Positions 45,138 to 53,593 of a stretch of DNA of 64,000 nt are shown here, piece after piece (position 1 is the first letter of the stretch; each line of letters starts with the position of its first letter). The position numbers and the translations under genes were made by a program. The stretch comes from Seohaeicola saemankumensis (GTDB lineage Bacteria; Pseudomonadota; Alphaproteobacteria; Rhodobacterales; Rhodobacteraceae), in the NCBI RefSeq assembly GCF_042678485.1, contig NZ_JBHTKR010000003.1, positions 310,001 to 374,000 on the forward strand, given 5' to 3'. Below the pieces are notes generated by a model. It made no database searches, was not told the origin of the DNA, and saw only the letters and a list, made by a program, of their open reading frames with translations.

Positions 45138-45566
45138 TCAGCGCGCGGGTAACCCCGTGAAGGGTGCAGGCGTTCCATGCCAGAGACGCCTGCGAAAGGC
45201 TGCCAGGCATAGTGTGGCAATGACGAGTTCGACGATGAGTGCGGCAATGATGCTGCCGGATGGAACCCCGTCCACCACAACCCCGAAAAGCCGTCCGGCC
45301 GGAAAGGCGATGAAGACCGTCAGCGCCGCAGCCATGGCGACGGGCAGGGCAGATTGCCGCCATATGCCGCGCAGCATCAGTAGGCCGAACGCCGCAAGAC
45401 CGGCGCCGGGAGCACGCAATTCGCTCAGCAGGTTGATGTCTTCGCCAAGCGCGATGCCGTAGCTGGCGTAGAAAGCATGCGGCGCGAACAGGATCAAAGC
45501 GCCGATGGTGAATGCTGTAAGGCCCGACAGGCCGAGCGCGATCTTCTCGAGCAAGGAAGGTTTCAT
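45138..45566 (-). CDS. DUF4345-like membrane protein
   Basis: A 142-residue protein with four hydrophobic helices. It starts MKPSLLEKIALGLSGLTAFT and has LSELRAPGAGLAAFGLLML, which is typical of DUF4345. Its start overlaps the NmrA gene's stop by four bases. Function unknown; linked to a DUF1772 gene 61 bp downstream. Confidence 0.78.
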   Translation of the reverse strand: MKPSLLEKIALGLSGLTAFTIGALILFAPHAFYASYGIALGEDINLLSELRAPGAGLAAFGLLMLRGIWRQSALPVAMAAALTVFIAFPAGRLFGVVVDGVPSGSIIAALIVELVIATLCLAAFRRRLWHGTPAPFTGLPAR

Positions 45567-46417
45567 GCCATCGTCCCTTCATGCGAGAGACTGTCGGTGC
45601 TTGTCCAAGCGCCGGACCGGGCGGTCGCCTTGGCGAAGTCCTTAAAGTCGCGTGGAGGTCGGCCAAGCGCGCGCATGACACCATCCGTTGTTTGCGCGTT
45701 GCGCCCGTCCAGCGTTTCCCGCGCGATGGCTGTGAAGACATCGGCCACGAATGTGCCGCCCGCCTGCGCGATGTTTTGGTGAAAGTCCTCGAAGGTGATC
45801 GGAATGTGCCTGATTTCACGCCCGGTCGCTTGCGAGAGTTCGGCGGCCATGTCTGCGAAGGACATCAGCCGCGGGCCTGTCACCTCGTAAAGTTCGCCTT
45901 TGTGGCCCTCTTGGGTCAGCGCCGCGACCGCGACGTCGGCGATGTCGTCGATGTCGATGATGGGTTCGGCGACATCGCCACCGGGCATCGGCAGAACGCC
46001 GGCGAGGACCGGATCGCGCAGGTAGCCTTCGGAAAAGTTCTGCGCGAACCATGCCGCCCGGATGATCGTGGCATCCACGCCGGAATTGCGCAGCACCTCT
46101 TCGCCCAGCCGCGCGTTATGTTCGCCCCTGCCGGACAGCAGGACAAGGTGTTCCACGCTTACGTCGCGGGCTGTTTCGCAAAGGGATTCGAGTTTTTCCA
46201 CGGCTCCCGGAAAGGCGAGGTCGGGAAAGTAGGTCACATAGGCCGCGCGCGCCCCGCGAAGAGCGGGCGCCCAGGTTTCGGGCGCTTCCCAGTCGAAAGG
46301 CGTTGCGGAGCTTCTTGAGCCCCTGCGCACCGGATAGCCCAGCACTTCGAGGCGGTTGGCGACACGGCTGCCGGTCTTGCCAGTTGCACCGATGACGAGG
46401 ATCGATTGGTCGTTCAT
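45563..46417 (-). CDS. NmrA-like NAD(P)-binding protein
   Basis: A 284-residue atypical SDR. The nucleotide-binding motif is VIGATGKTGSRVANRL near the N-terminus, and no SDR Tyr-Lys pair is obvious. PIIDIDDIADVAVAAL is typical of the NmrA/HSCARG group, which senses or uses NADPH. The ATG at 46417 was chosen over a frame to 46678. It overlaps DUF4345 by four bases and lies 109 bp after the AraC-type gene. Confidence 0.9.
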   Translation of the reverse strand: MNDQSILVIGATGKTGSRVANRLEVLGYPVRRGSRSSATPFDWEAPETWAPALRGARAAYVTYFPDLAFPGAVEKLESLCETARDVSVEHLVLLSGRGEHNARLGEEVLRNSGVDATIIRAAWFAQNFSEGYLRDPVLAGVLPMPGGDVAEPIIDIDDIADVAVAALTQEGHKGELYEVTGPRLMSFADMAAELSQATGREIRHIPITFEDFHQNIAQAGGTFVADVFTAIARETLDGRNAQTTDGVMRALGRPPRDFKDFAKATARSGAWTSTDSLSHEGTMA

Positions 46418-46526
46418 GGGGATATCTCCCTGGTTTGGTTTTCGGTGGCCAGGGGATATTTGATGTGACGCCGCGCGGTATTGACCGACGCTGCCAGCGT
46501 TTTGACCGCTGTCGCCAAGGTGGTCG

Positions 46527-47540
46527 TCAGCCGCCGGGCAGATCCTTGCGATAGGCTGCGGGTGTTGTGCCGAACCAGCGCTTGAACGCGCGGGTAAAGG
46601 CGCTTTGTTCCGAGAAACCGGTGAGAAAGGCGATTTCGGCCAGGGAATGGCCGCCGTCCCGCAACAACCCTTCTGCAAGGTCGCGGCGGGTCTCTTCCGT
46701 CAGGGTCTGGAAGTTCATCCCGTGTTCGGATAGCCGCCTGTGGAAGGATCGCGCGCTGAGGCCGAGGTCGCGGGCAATCTGCGTCATCTTCGGCGTGCCT
46801 TCGCTGAGGGCCTGGGCGATTGCGGCTCTTGTCTGCGTGACAAGCGAGGTCTCACGGGTAATCTCTGACAACTCCGCGTCGAGATGCGAGATCAGGTAGC
46901 GCGAGATCCCCTCGTCGCCCAGAATGTTCTGGCGGGCCAGCGTCTCGTTCGCGAAAAGGATCGCATCGAGTTCGGCGCCGAAGTTTACCGGACAACCGAA
47001 CCAATCCTGATGCGCTGCGATGGAATGCGGCGCTTTGTGCCGGACCAAGACTTCAAGGGGCGACAGGGGAGCTGGACAGACCTGCCGCGCAATCGCTACA
47101 GCGCTTGCAAGGGTCGCCTCGTTGGAAAGCCGCATTCCCAGATGCCTTTCGCCGGTGCGATGCAGGATGAAAAGTGTGCCCTCGGCAACCGGCCGCAATT
47201 CATATGCGACGACACTCGTCCAAAGACGTGCGTAGCGTTCTACCCGCGCGTAAGATGCACCGAGGGTCCTGGCAGCCTTGAAGGCCAGCCCAAGTGCGCC
47301 GTATTCGTCGAGCTGCATAGAGGCACCTGCGCGCACTGGCAGGTCGGTGACGTCGATCTGCTCTGCCAGCTGTTCGAGCATCGCATAATAGCGCGCGGCC
47401 GGGATCATCTGTCTGGGGTCAACCGGGCCTTCCGGGTCGATCCCCAAACCAGCCAGAATTGCCGCGGCATCGATGGTGTCGCCCGCCGCTGCGACCATCT
47501 TGCGTGCGAAAAGCGATGTCACATACCCCATGCCCGGCAT
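46527..47540 (-). CDS. AraC family transcriptional regulator
   Basis: A 337-residue regulator with an N-terminal Arabinose_bd/OruR-type sensing domain and a C-terminal pair of HTH motifs (MTQIARDLGLSARSFHRRLS; SLAEIAFLTGFSEQSAFTRAFKRW). The start is ATG 47540 or 47531. It precedes the NmrA-DUF4345-DUF1772 genes on the same strand and may control them. Repeat module copy 2 begins about 155 bp upstream of its start. Confidence 0.92.
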   Translation of the reverse strand: MPGMGYVTSLFARKMVAAAGDTIDAAAILAGLGIDPEGPVDPRQMIPAARYYAMLEQLAEQIDVTDLPVRAGASMQLDEYGALGLAFKAARTLGASYARVERYARLWTSVVAYELRPVAEGTLFILHRTGERHLGMRLSNEATLASAVAIARQVCPAPLSPLEVLVRHKAPHSIAAHQDWFGCPVNFGAELDAILFANETLARQNILGDEGISRYLISHLDAELSEITRETSLVTQTRAAIAQALSEGTPKMTQIARDLGLSARSFHRRLSEHGMNFQTLTEETRRDLAEGLLRDGGHSLAEIAFLTGFSEQSAFTRAFKRWFGTTPAAYRKDLPGG

Positions 47541-47694
47541 ACTAAGTTAGACTGGGTGAGCAGCCAAGCTCGAGGAGGATATAGGCAACCCGAAGGCCTT
47601 AACTTGCCTGAACTGACCACTCCTAAGATCTTAAGACCTACCGTTCCCGACAGTCCGGTAAAGCCATCCACGCCTGCTCAAGTCAGACGGGAAA

Positions 47695-48519
47695 GCTCTC
47701 AGAGGTCGCGCTACAGCGCGCTTTACAGCAACGGGCAACTGCCCTCATGAAAACCGGGGGTACCGCCTACGCGCGCCCTGGCGAGCCTCAGGCACACGCC
47801 AGACGCGGTGCTCAACCAATAACTCCCGGGACGCCCCTAACTTGGATAGTAGGATCGTCATCCGGCTCGGGTCACCGGGTTTTCGGCGGCATTCTTCCCG
47901 CAACCGGCGCGTCAAACTGGATACCGTTCGGCAGCCATCCAGAGGGAAAGGCCAGCGCTTCGCCGATAGCAGTTCACTCTTGGAACTCGGAAGTCCTAGA
48001 TAGAGCTGTATGCCTGATAAGGCCTTGGCGGCAGGAAAATCAGGATCGGTGTCGGAACCTTGGAGAGGCAGGTCGCGACGAGCGCAGGAGTTATCTTGTT
48101 TTGCCCCAAGCACAGAGATAACGACCAGTCAGAAACTAGCCCCCATATGTAAACCCTATGAAAACCCCACGCGAAAACGCTATTTTGCGTAGGGGTTTGC
48201 GGCAACCAACACCGGGCGTCTTTCCTGAGGCTGCCCAAGAAGTTGGCGCGCGTTTTGACCAACGCCATCATTCTCTTGAGCCAATCCTTTGACCACCCGC
48301 GGACCCCAGAGAGCTGACTATCACTGTGCATGAGAAACAGTTGCACAGGAGATGCACATGACGACCATTAGCCCCACCGCAATGATGCTTGCGGACGCAA
48401 TCGAGAAATGCGAACTGACCCAGCGTGAGATCGCCGATCGTGTCGGCTTCAAGCACGCCAATATCATCTCGATGCTCAAGACCGGTGAAACGCGTGTTCC
48501 GCTGGATAGGATCCCGGCG
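47695..48519 (+). repeat. Direct repeat module, copy 2 (HTH gene intact)
   Basis: About 825 bp related to 35132-35959 in the same orientation. Shared landmarks are GCTCTC-GAGGTCGCGC, CCAATAACTC-CGGGACGCCCC, AGGATCGTCATCCGGCTCGG, GGCCTTGGCGGCAGGAAAATC, the palindrome at 48162, CTATCACTGTGCATGAGA and the first ~160 bp of the HTH gene. The conserved ~330-bp noncoding block is long for a promoter and could be an RNA or a recombination region. Confidence 0.8.
48162..48198 (+). other. Palindrome in repeat module, copy 2
   Basis: AAACCCC and GGGGTTT are exact arms; the inner ACGC/GCGT and AAA/TTT also pair after one bulged base. This is the better-preserved partner of the palindrome at 35611-35647. 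It is located about 160 bp before the HTH gene start. Confidence 0.65.
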
Positions 48520-48753
48520 CTTTCCCAGACCCTGGGTATGGACGAACGCCTGTTCCTGATGATTGCGATCGAGGAGTATCACCCAGGCGTCCACGAAGTT
48601 CTGGTCGATGTCCTCGGGCTGCCCCTGTCCGATGCCGAACTGGGGATCCTCACGATGTTCCGTATGGCCAGCATGCGGGACGAGATCGAGGTGGAGGGTC
48701 CCTTCAAGCAGGCTCTGGAAGGACTTTTGGCCTTGGCTGCAATAGCGGCCTGA
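48358..48753 (+). CDS. XRE-type helix-turn-helix regulator
   Basis: A 131-residue protein. The HTH is LTQREIADRVGFKHANIISM near residues 20-40, followed by an all-alpha C-terminal region (LPALSQ-like IPALSQTLGMDERLFLMIAI). The ATG at 48358 is seven bases after AGGAG; an ATG at 48352 is too close to it. It is the intact partner of the broken gene at 35808. Small XRE proteins in repeated modules often control the module itself, but no target is visible here. Confidence 0.85.
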   Translation: MTTISPTAMMLADAIEKCELTQREIADRVGFKHANIISMLKTGETRVPLDRIPALSQTLGMDERLFLMIAIEEYHPGVHEVLVDVLGLPLSDAELGILTMFRMASMRDEIEVEGPFKQALEGLLALAAIAA

Positions 48754-49106
48754 TACAGTAAGCGGCGGACGGAATAGATTTCTGCCCGCCGCAAGCTCCC
48801 CCACAAACCGGGCTTGCCTCCCGCAGAGACACAGGCTTTCTTCTCCAACCCCGGCCAGAGCAAGGCTAACACCGAGGGCGAGATCACGGGACAAGCCTCT
48901 CCGGGAAGACTGGTTGTGGAAATCAATAGCAACGAAGTCATAATACCAGTCTTGGATTGCGGTCGCATTGGGCTCAAGCCGATGCTGCGTCAGCAATGTT
49001 TGCATCGGAAGATCGGACATGTGCTTAGCAGGCGGGCTGCTAGGCTTATCTGTGGCAGGCACAACTGTGAACGGGCGCATGGCTGCGCCCGCTCCACCTT
49101 GGCGGT
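48754..49106. other. Intergenic region without a supported gene
   Basis: About 350 bp between the HTH gene and the convergent transporter gene. Open frames here are reverse-strand shadows. Near 48775-48850 the sequence reads like worn coding DNA, but I recognise no family. Confidence 0.4.
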
Positions 49107-50771
49107 TCAGATATGTCTGTGCTCTTGCATGAGGCCTTTGAGGATACACCAGCACATCAGCAGCAGCACGACCGTGAAAGGCAGGCCCGTCGAGATGACC
49201 ATCGCCTGCAAGGATCCAAGTCCGCCACCGATCAAGAGCGCGATGGCGACCAGGCCTTCGAAGGTACACCAGAAAACGCGCTGCGGCACCGGCGCATCCA
49301 CCTTGCCACCGGCCGTAATCGTGTCGATCACGAGGCTGCCGGAGTCAGAAGATGTCACGAAGAAGACGATCACGAGGACGATACCGACGGTCGACGTGAT
49401 TGAGGCCAACGGAAGGCTTTCAAGCATCGCAAACAGCGACAGTTCCGGCACATAGGCGTCGATCACATTGGCTTTTACGGCGCTTGCGTCGAGGTTCGCG
49501 ATCATGTCGTTGATCGCCGTACCGCCAAACACGGCCATCCAGAAGACGCAGACCAACGAAGGGATGATCAGTACGCAGGTGATGAACTCGCGGACGGTTC
49601 GGCCACGCGAGACACGGGCAATGAACATTCCGACGAAGGGCGACCAAGAAATCCACCACGCCCAGTAGAACGCGGTCCAGCCTTCGCGGTAACCGTCGTC
49701 TTCACGACCAAAGGGGTTGGACAGCGGGATCACCTCCTGCACATAGGCAACGAGGGTCTTGCCGAAATCGGTGACGATGCCGACCGCTCCCGCAGTGAAG
49801 AGCACGAAGAGCAGAAGCAAGATTGCCAGCCCCATGTTGATTTCCGACAATACCTTGACCCCGCCATCAAGGCCCCGCAGGACCGACACAAGCGCGATAA
49901 GCGTGATGCCGATGATCAGGATAACCTGAACGGTCACGCTGCTGGTGATGCCGTAGACATGCTCCAGCCCGGCGTTGGCCTGTTGAGCGCCCAGACCCAG
50001 CGATGTCGCAAGACCGAATAGCGTGGCAAAGACTGCCGTAATGTCGATCACATGGCCCCACCAGCCCCAGACACGTTCACCCAGGATTGGGTAGAAGGCC
50101 GAGCGGATCGACAGCGGAAGACCCTTGTTGTAGCTGAACAGCGCCAGCGCGAGCGCGACCACGGCATAGATCGCCCAAGGATGCAGCGCCCAGTGATAAG
50201 AGGTCGCGGCAAGCGCCATGCGCCGGGCGGCGTCCACGTTTTCCGGGATCAGCACCCCATCCTCGGTGAACGGGCGCACCACCCCCAATGGTTCGTCCCC
50301 CCAAGGGGTGCCGAAATAATAGGCAGGTTCCAGAACGCCGAAGAACATCAGCCCGATGCCCATCCCTGCAGCAAAGAGCATCGCGAACCAGCCCGTATAG
50401 CCGTAATCGGGTGTGGCGTCGGCACCGCCCAAACGGACCGCCCCGTAGGGCGACACGATGAGAAAGAGGCAGAACAGAACGAAGATGTTTGCCGCCGACA
50501 GAAAGAAACCGTCAAACGTGGAAGTCAGGGCCGGGCGCAGCCAGCCGAAGAAATCGGCCGCCTGCTGCGGGGCCAGCAGCGCGTAGACCACAAAGGCCAC
50601 CACCGAAAGCCCCGAGATCAGAAAGACCGGGTTGTGAATGTCCAGACCGAAGGGGCCGATCTTCGCTACGATATTGTCCTGTCCGATCTCGTAATCGGTA
50701 TCAATGAGATCGGACGCGCCTTCTGGCGCGGGGATCCCCGTATTATCATCGATGTCAGTGTTGTCAGTCAT
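49107..50771 (-). CDS. BCCT family betaine/choline/carnitine transporter
   Basis: A 554-residue transporter with twelve helices. The BCCT signature regions are GMGIGLMFFGVLEPAYYF (helix 3) and WTAFYWAWWISWSPFVGMFIARVSRGRT (helix 8, with the Trp box), quoted here in part as FYWAWWISWSPFVGMF. The N-terminal ~45 residues are acidic and cytoplasmic. It should import a quaternary ammonium compound or DMSP with Na+ or H+. The ATG at 50771 was chosen. It is 41 bp after a universal stress protein gene. Confidence 0.93.
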   Translation of the reverse strand: MTDNTDIDDNTGIPAPEGASDLIDTDYEIGQDNIVAKIGPFGLDIHNPVFLISGLSVVAFVVYALLAPQQAADFFGWLRPALTSTFDGFFLSAANIFVLFCLFLIVSPYGAVRLGGADATPDYGYTGWFAMLFAAGMGIGLMFFGVLEPAYYFGTPWGDEPLGVVRPFTEDGVLIPENVDAARRMALAATSYHWALHPWAIYAVVALALALFSYNKGLPLSIRSAFYPILGERVWGWWGHVIDITAVFATLFGLATSLGLGAQQANAGLEHVYGITSSVTVQVILIIGITLIALVSVLRGLDGGVKVLSEINMGLAILLLLFVLFTAGAVGIVTDFGKTLVAYVQEVIPLSNPFGREDDGYREGWTAFYWAWWISWSPFVGMFIARVSRGRTVREFITCVLIIPSLVCVFWMAVFGGTAINDMIANLDASAVKANVIDAYVPELSLFAMLESLPLASITSTVGIVLVIVFFVTSSDSGSLVIDTITAGGKVDAPVPQRVFWCTFEGLVAIALLIGGGLGSLQAMVISTGLPFTVVLLLMCWCILKGLMQEHRHI

Positions 50772-50812
50772 GTCTCGGCTTCCCCTGTTTTTTCCTTGTG
50801 TGGAATCGTGCG

Positions 50813-51229
50813 TCAGGCACGCACAACCATGACCGAGCACTTTGCATGCTCGGCGAGCTTCCCACCGTTGGACGGCCAGATGTAATCCATGACGTTCGGC
50901 ACATGGCTCGCCATCACGACGAGATCGGCGCCGGTTTCACCAATTGCGCGCATCAGCGCATCGTCGACATCTGTCGTGGGGTCATGCGCGATCGCCGTGT
51001 GCGCAGAGGTTTCCACGCCGTGCCTCACCGCCTCAGACGCGGCGAATGCGCCAAGTCTTTGGCTGAACTCTTTCGGGTTATGCGCTAATGGGCCGGGGGC
51101 AGATGACGTCACCCCCACATATGTGATTGGCACACCGTAGTGTTTGGCGAGGTCCGCCGCGCAATCGAGTGCACGTTTCAACATGTCGATATGCGACAAG
51201 TCGACCGGTGCCATGATCCGTTTGAACAT
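50813..51229 (-). CDS. Universal stress protein (UspA family)
   Basis: A 138-residue single Usp domain: MFKRIMAPVDLSHIDMLKRA at the start, VVMASHVPNVMDYIWPSNGG (the GxxG-type ATP-binding end is modified) and SVMVVRA at the end. GGAGG lies five bases before the ATG at 51229. It is co-directional with the BCCT transporter, a pairing common in marine bacteria, so it may regulate or respond to transport. Confidence 0.9.
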   Translation of the reverse strand: MFKRIMAPVDLSHIDMLKRALDCAADLAKHYGVPITYVGVTSSAPGPLAHNPKEFSQRLGAFAASEAVRHGVETSAHTAIAHDPTTDVDDALMRAIGETGADLVVMASHVPNVMDYIWPSNGGKLAEHAKCSVMVVRA

Positions 51230-52015
51230 TTCTACCTCCACTTTAAGCGCTGGCGCATGATGGAGAAGGCTGCAGACCGTCCTGCCAAAAAGCTTTGCGC
51301 TCTTGTTTCATGACCAAGCTGCGATGCGGCTCGAGAGAGCTAGTCTACACATCCTGAAGAATTTGGCAAAAACAGTGCCAATTGGACCGACTTCAAACCA
51401 AATTTGCAGGTATCGACGGTTTTGCCCCGCACAGTGGACCTCCATGCATGGTCCAGCAAAGGTCCTCCTCCCGCGCTTCGTGTCGAGCGTTGGAAGCGGA
51501 GAGCGAGCGGCCCGCACCTGACCTTTGTGTCAACACAACTAGCGTCCGCTTTGCGTCCACCTACTTATAAAGAACCGCAAGCCAGGTAACTTCCGAGCCT
51601 TACGCATGCAGCCGCGCTTTTTTTTGGGAGTTGTATCCTGTCAAGTCCAGCGCGCTAAAGCTGAGCACCCCGATGGTGCGGTCAAAGCCGGGCCAAGCTG
51701 TGCGCGATGTCCGCCGCAATCGCCAGTGCGTCTACGCCATCGCGTTCCGCCGAAACACGCAGACCCAAGAGGTCAGACTGATACCTGCGCGCGAGGACAT
51801 CAGGATCATGCGCGCGACCGATATCACCAGTTTCCTGCGCTTGCCTAGGTGTTCAGTCAAGGCCTTCTTTGCCCATTCTGAGAAAACGGAGGTCAATGTC
51901 AGTTGCCAACTTACCACTTTGGCGGCGGAAAGCCTAAGCTCAACGCCGCCAAAGTGGCCTGGCGATGGAGTGGCTGTAGTCTAACGGAGTCGTTTTCCGT
52001 GAGCACAGGGCAACC
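51230..52015. other. Gene-poor region between usp and the second copper locus
   Basis: Nearly 800 bp with no supported gene. Open frames at 51303-51589 and 51606-51984 lack recognisable domains. The right half carries a perfect inverted repeat (51914-51957). I read the region as remnants of lost genes at a locus junction. Confidence 0.45.
51914..51957. other. Perfect 14-bp inverted repeat
   Basis: CCACTTTGGCGGCG (51914-51927) is exactly complementary to CGCCGCCAAAGTGG (51944-51957) around a 16-base centre that itself holds AGC-CTAA-GCT. It lies 58 bp past the end of the glutaredoxin-MauE gene (minus strand). It could be a terminator without a T-run, or a pair of element ends. Confidence 0.65.
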
Positions 52016-52804
52016 TCAAACGAACATCATGCTCAGCATCACCACCGACATACCAATCATCATCAGGTTTTCAGAAAGGCTGACAAAGCCGAGTGGGACA
52101 TTGGAGTTGCCACCGACACATGCACATTTCAGCTCACGCTTATCTAAATAGACCGCCTTGAACACGCTGACAGCGCCGACCGTCGCGATGAAAAGTGCCG
52201 CGAGTGCGGCAAGCGGGGTCAGCAACATGCCGGTCATCAATATGCCTGCCCCGGTCTCGACCCAGGGGTAGATATAGGCATAAGGAACCCATTTGCGTGC
52301 CAGCAGGTCATAGTTGAGGAACATAGTCGTGAAACCCTCAACGTCGCGCAGCTTCTGCATGCCTAGAAGGATCATCGAGACGGAAACGAACCAGCCCAGC
52401 GTCTGCCACGTAATTGCACCTAGAAAGCCGATGGACAACGCAATCGCAGTGGCCGCAGCGACCGTAAACAGATAGGCGACTGGGCGATAGGTGGTGGCCT
52501 TGGGATCGTAAGCAGTCAGTTTTTCGCGCAGATCTGAATAACCGCCGACCCGTTTTCCCTCGATCCAGATCTGCGGCGTCGTGGGAACGCCATATTGCTT
52601 CTTGAAAGCATCGACCTCGGACCGCTCACGGAACAAGCGGTCATCGACCGTGTATCCCTTGCTTTCGAGCAGCCAGCGCGCCTTCTGGCCGGAAGGACAT
52701 AGATGATCGGGAAGTGCCATGCGGTAAATTACGGCGGTTTTTCCGGTTGCATCGGTAGCGGGGTCAGTGGCGACATCTGAGACGTTGCGGAAATCCTTTG
52801 GCAT
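52016..52804 (-). CDS. Glutaredoxin-MauE/DoxX fusion membrane protein
   Basis: A 262-residue two-domain protein. Residues 20-100 form a glutaredoxin-like domain with an active-site-like LCPSGQKARWLL (CPSG, single Cys) and the cis-Pro loop GVPTTPQIWIEG. Residues 110-262 hold four membrane helices of MauE/DoxX type, ending with KCACVGGNSNVPLG, whose two Cys may be redox active. Such fusions occur in CsoR-controlled copper loci. It is divergent from csoR, with two operators in between. Confidence 0.88.
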   Translation of the reverse strand: MPKDFRNVSDVATDPATDATGKTAVIYRMALPDHLCPSGQKARWLLESKGYTVDDRLFRERSEVDAFKKQYGVPTTPQIWIEGKRVGGYSDLREKLTAYDPKATTYRPVAYLFTVAAATAIALSIGFLGAITWQTLGWFVSVSMILLGMQKLRDVEGFTTMFLNYDLLARKWVPYAYIYPWVETGAGILMTGMLLTPLAALAALFIATVGAVSVFKAVYLDKRELKCACVGGNSNVPLGFVSLSENLMMIGMSVVMLSMMFV

Positions 52805-52842
52805 TTTGTTATTCCTTATTCATATCAGTCATTGAGACAATA

Positions 52843-52859
52843 ATACCTATAGGGGGTAT
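52843..52859 (+). promoter_or_regulatory. CsoR-type operator, left copy
   Basis: ATACCTATAGGGGGTAT is a dyad with TACC and GGTA half-sites around a G-run, the CsoR-family pattern. It is 39 bp upstream of the glutaredoxin-MauE start and probably represses that gene until copper binds CsoR. Confidence 0.72.
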
Positions 52860-52875
52860 ATATTCGGTTTGTCAA

Positions 52876-52894
52876 TATACCCTTATGGGGTATA
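52876..52894 (+). promoter_or_regulatory. CsoR-type operator, right copy
   Basis: TATACCCTTATGGGGTATA is an almost perfect palindrome with the same TACCC/GGGTA arms, 45 bp before the csoR ATG at 52939. It likely gives autoregulation. The two operator centres are 34 bp apart, about three helical turns. Confidence 0.78.
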
Positions 52895-52938
52895 AGTAAG
52901 CGATCGCTATGATGGTTCCGGAAAAAGAGAGCGCTTTC

Positions 52939-53211
52939 ATGAAAGCCAACAAGCAAAAGACGCTAGACCGCCTTGCACGCCTCGAAGGCCAAGTGCGTGG
53001 TGTCGCAAAGATGGTGGAAGCCGATCGCTACTGCATGGACATCATGGTTCAGACAGCTGCTATCCGGTCGGCGGTTCTAGCAGTGGAAAAAATGCTGCTG
53101 GAACACCACGCCCAACACTGCGTAGAGTCTGCTATCGAGAGCGGAGACCCCGAGGAACAACGGGCAAAGTTCGATGAGCTGATCGGACTTCTCCAAAAAG
53201 CGTCCCGCTAG
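52939..53211 (+). CDS. csoR: CsoR family copper-sensing repressor
   Basis: A 90-residue all-helical repressor. The copper triad is Cys32 (RYCMDI), His57 and Cys61 (EHHAQHC). The spacing of 25 and 4 residues equals that of M. tuberculosis CsoR (Cys36, His61, Cys65), and Tyr31 matches the second-shell Tyr35. N-terminal RLARLEGQVRG is the family DNA-binding segment. I chose the ATG at 52939 for the normal length; ATGs at 52909 and 52912 would add 10 residues. Confidence 0.93.
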   Translation: MKANKQKTLDRLARLEGQVRGVAKMVEADRYCMDIMVQTAAIRSAVLAVEKMLLEHHAQHCVESAIESGDPEEQRAKFDELIGLLQKASR

Positions 53212-53252
53212 GATCGCGCAACTGAGCGTTGATGCACAAAGCCAGCGCAGCT

Positions 53253-53498
53253 CGGGCAGGTGTACTGAACGTCGGCCGGCGCAGCTTTCTTCTTTCCTGT
53301 GGCGCGGCCCGACGCGTAGTGTCACGGGTCGGCCTTGAACTTGGTCTGACATTTCTCGGAGCAGAAATGAAAGGTCTTACCCCCAAACTCCGCGTGTCGC
53401 CCCTCGGGTGTGACCGCGACCGTCATCCCGCAGACTGGATCCCTAGACGTCTCGCTCCCCTCAGGAATGTTTCGGGCAGGGTGATGGTCATGTTCCAT
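53253..53498 (-). pseudogene. Copper P-type ATPase, N-terminal remnant (YHS domain)
   Basis: The frame starts MEHDHHPARNIPEG and encodes a YHS domain (DPVCGMTVAVTPEGRH; FHFCSEKCQTKFKADP). A TGA at 53322-53324 interrupts it, yet the same frame continues HYASGRATGKKKAAPADVQY and then TCP, exactly as in copper-exporting P-type ATPases between the YHS domain and the heavy-metal-binding YTCPMHP motif. Similarity ends at about 53253. The transport domains are absent. The 58-residue YHS part could still be made. Confidence 0.8.
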
Positions 53499-53593
53499 AG
53501 TGGATCGGCCTTTCAATATGATGTTCTGACAGGTGCATCCCGGTGTGCAGAACGCAGGTGAGTTCAGCGGCGGTCGACATCTCCCGCTCCAGG

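Noticed and set aside
53322..53324. TGA in the ATPase remnant as selenocysteine
   Set aside because: Homologues do not use Cys or Sec here, no SECIS-like hairpin follows, and the rest of the gene is missing.
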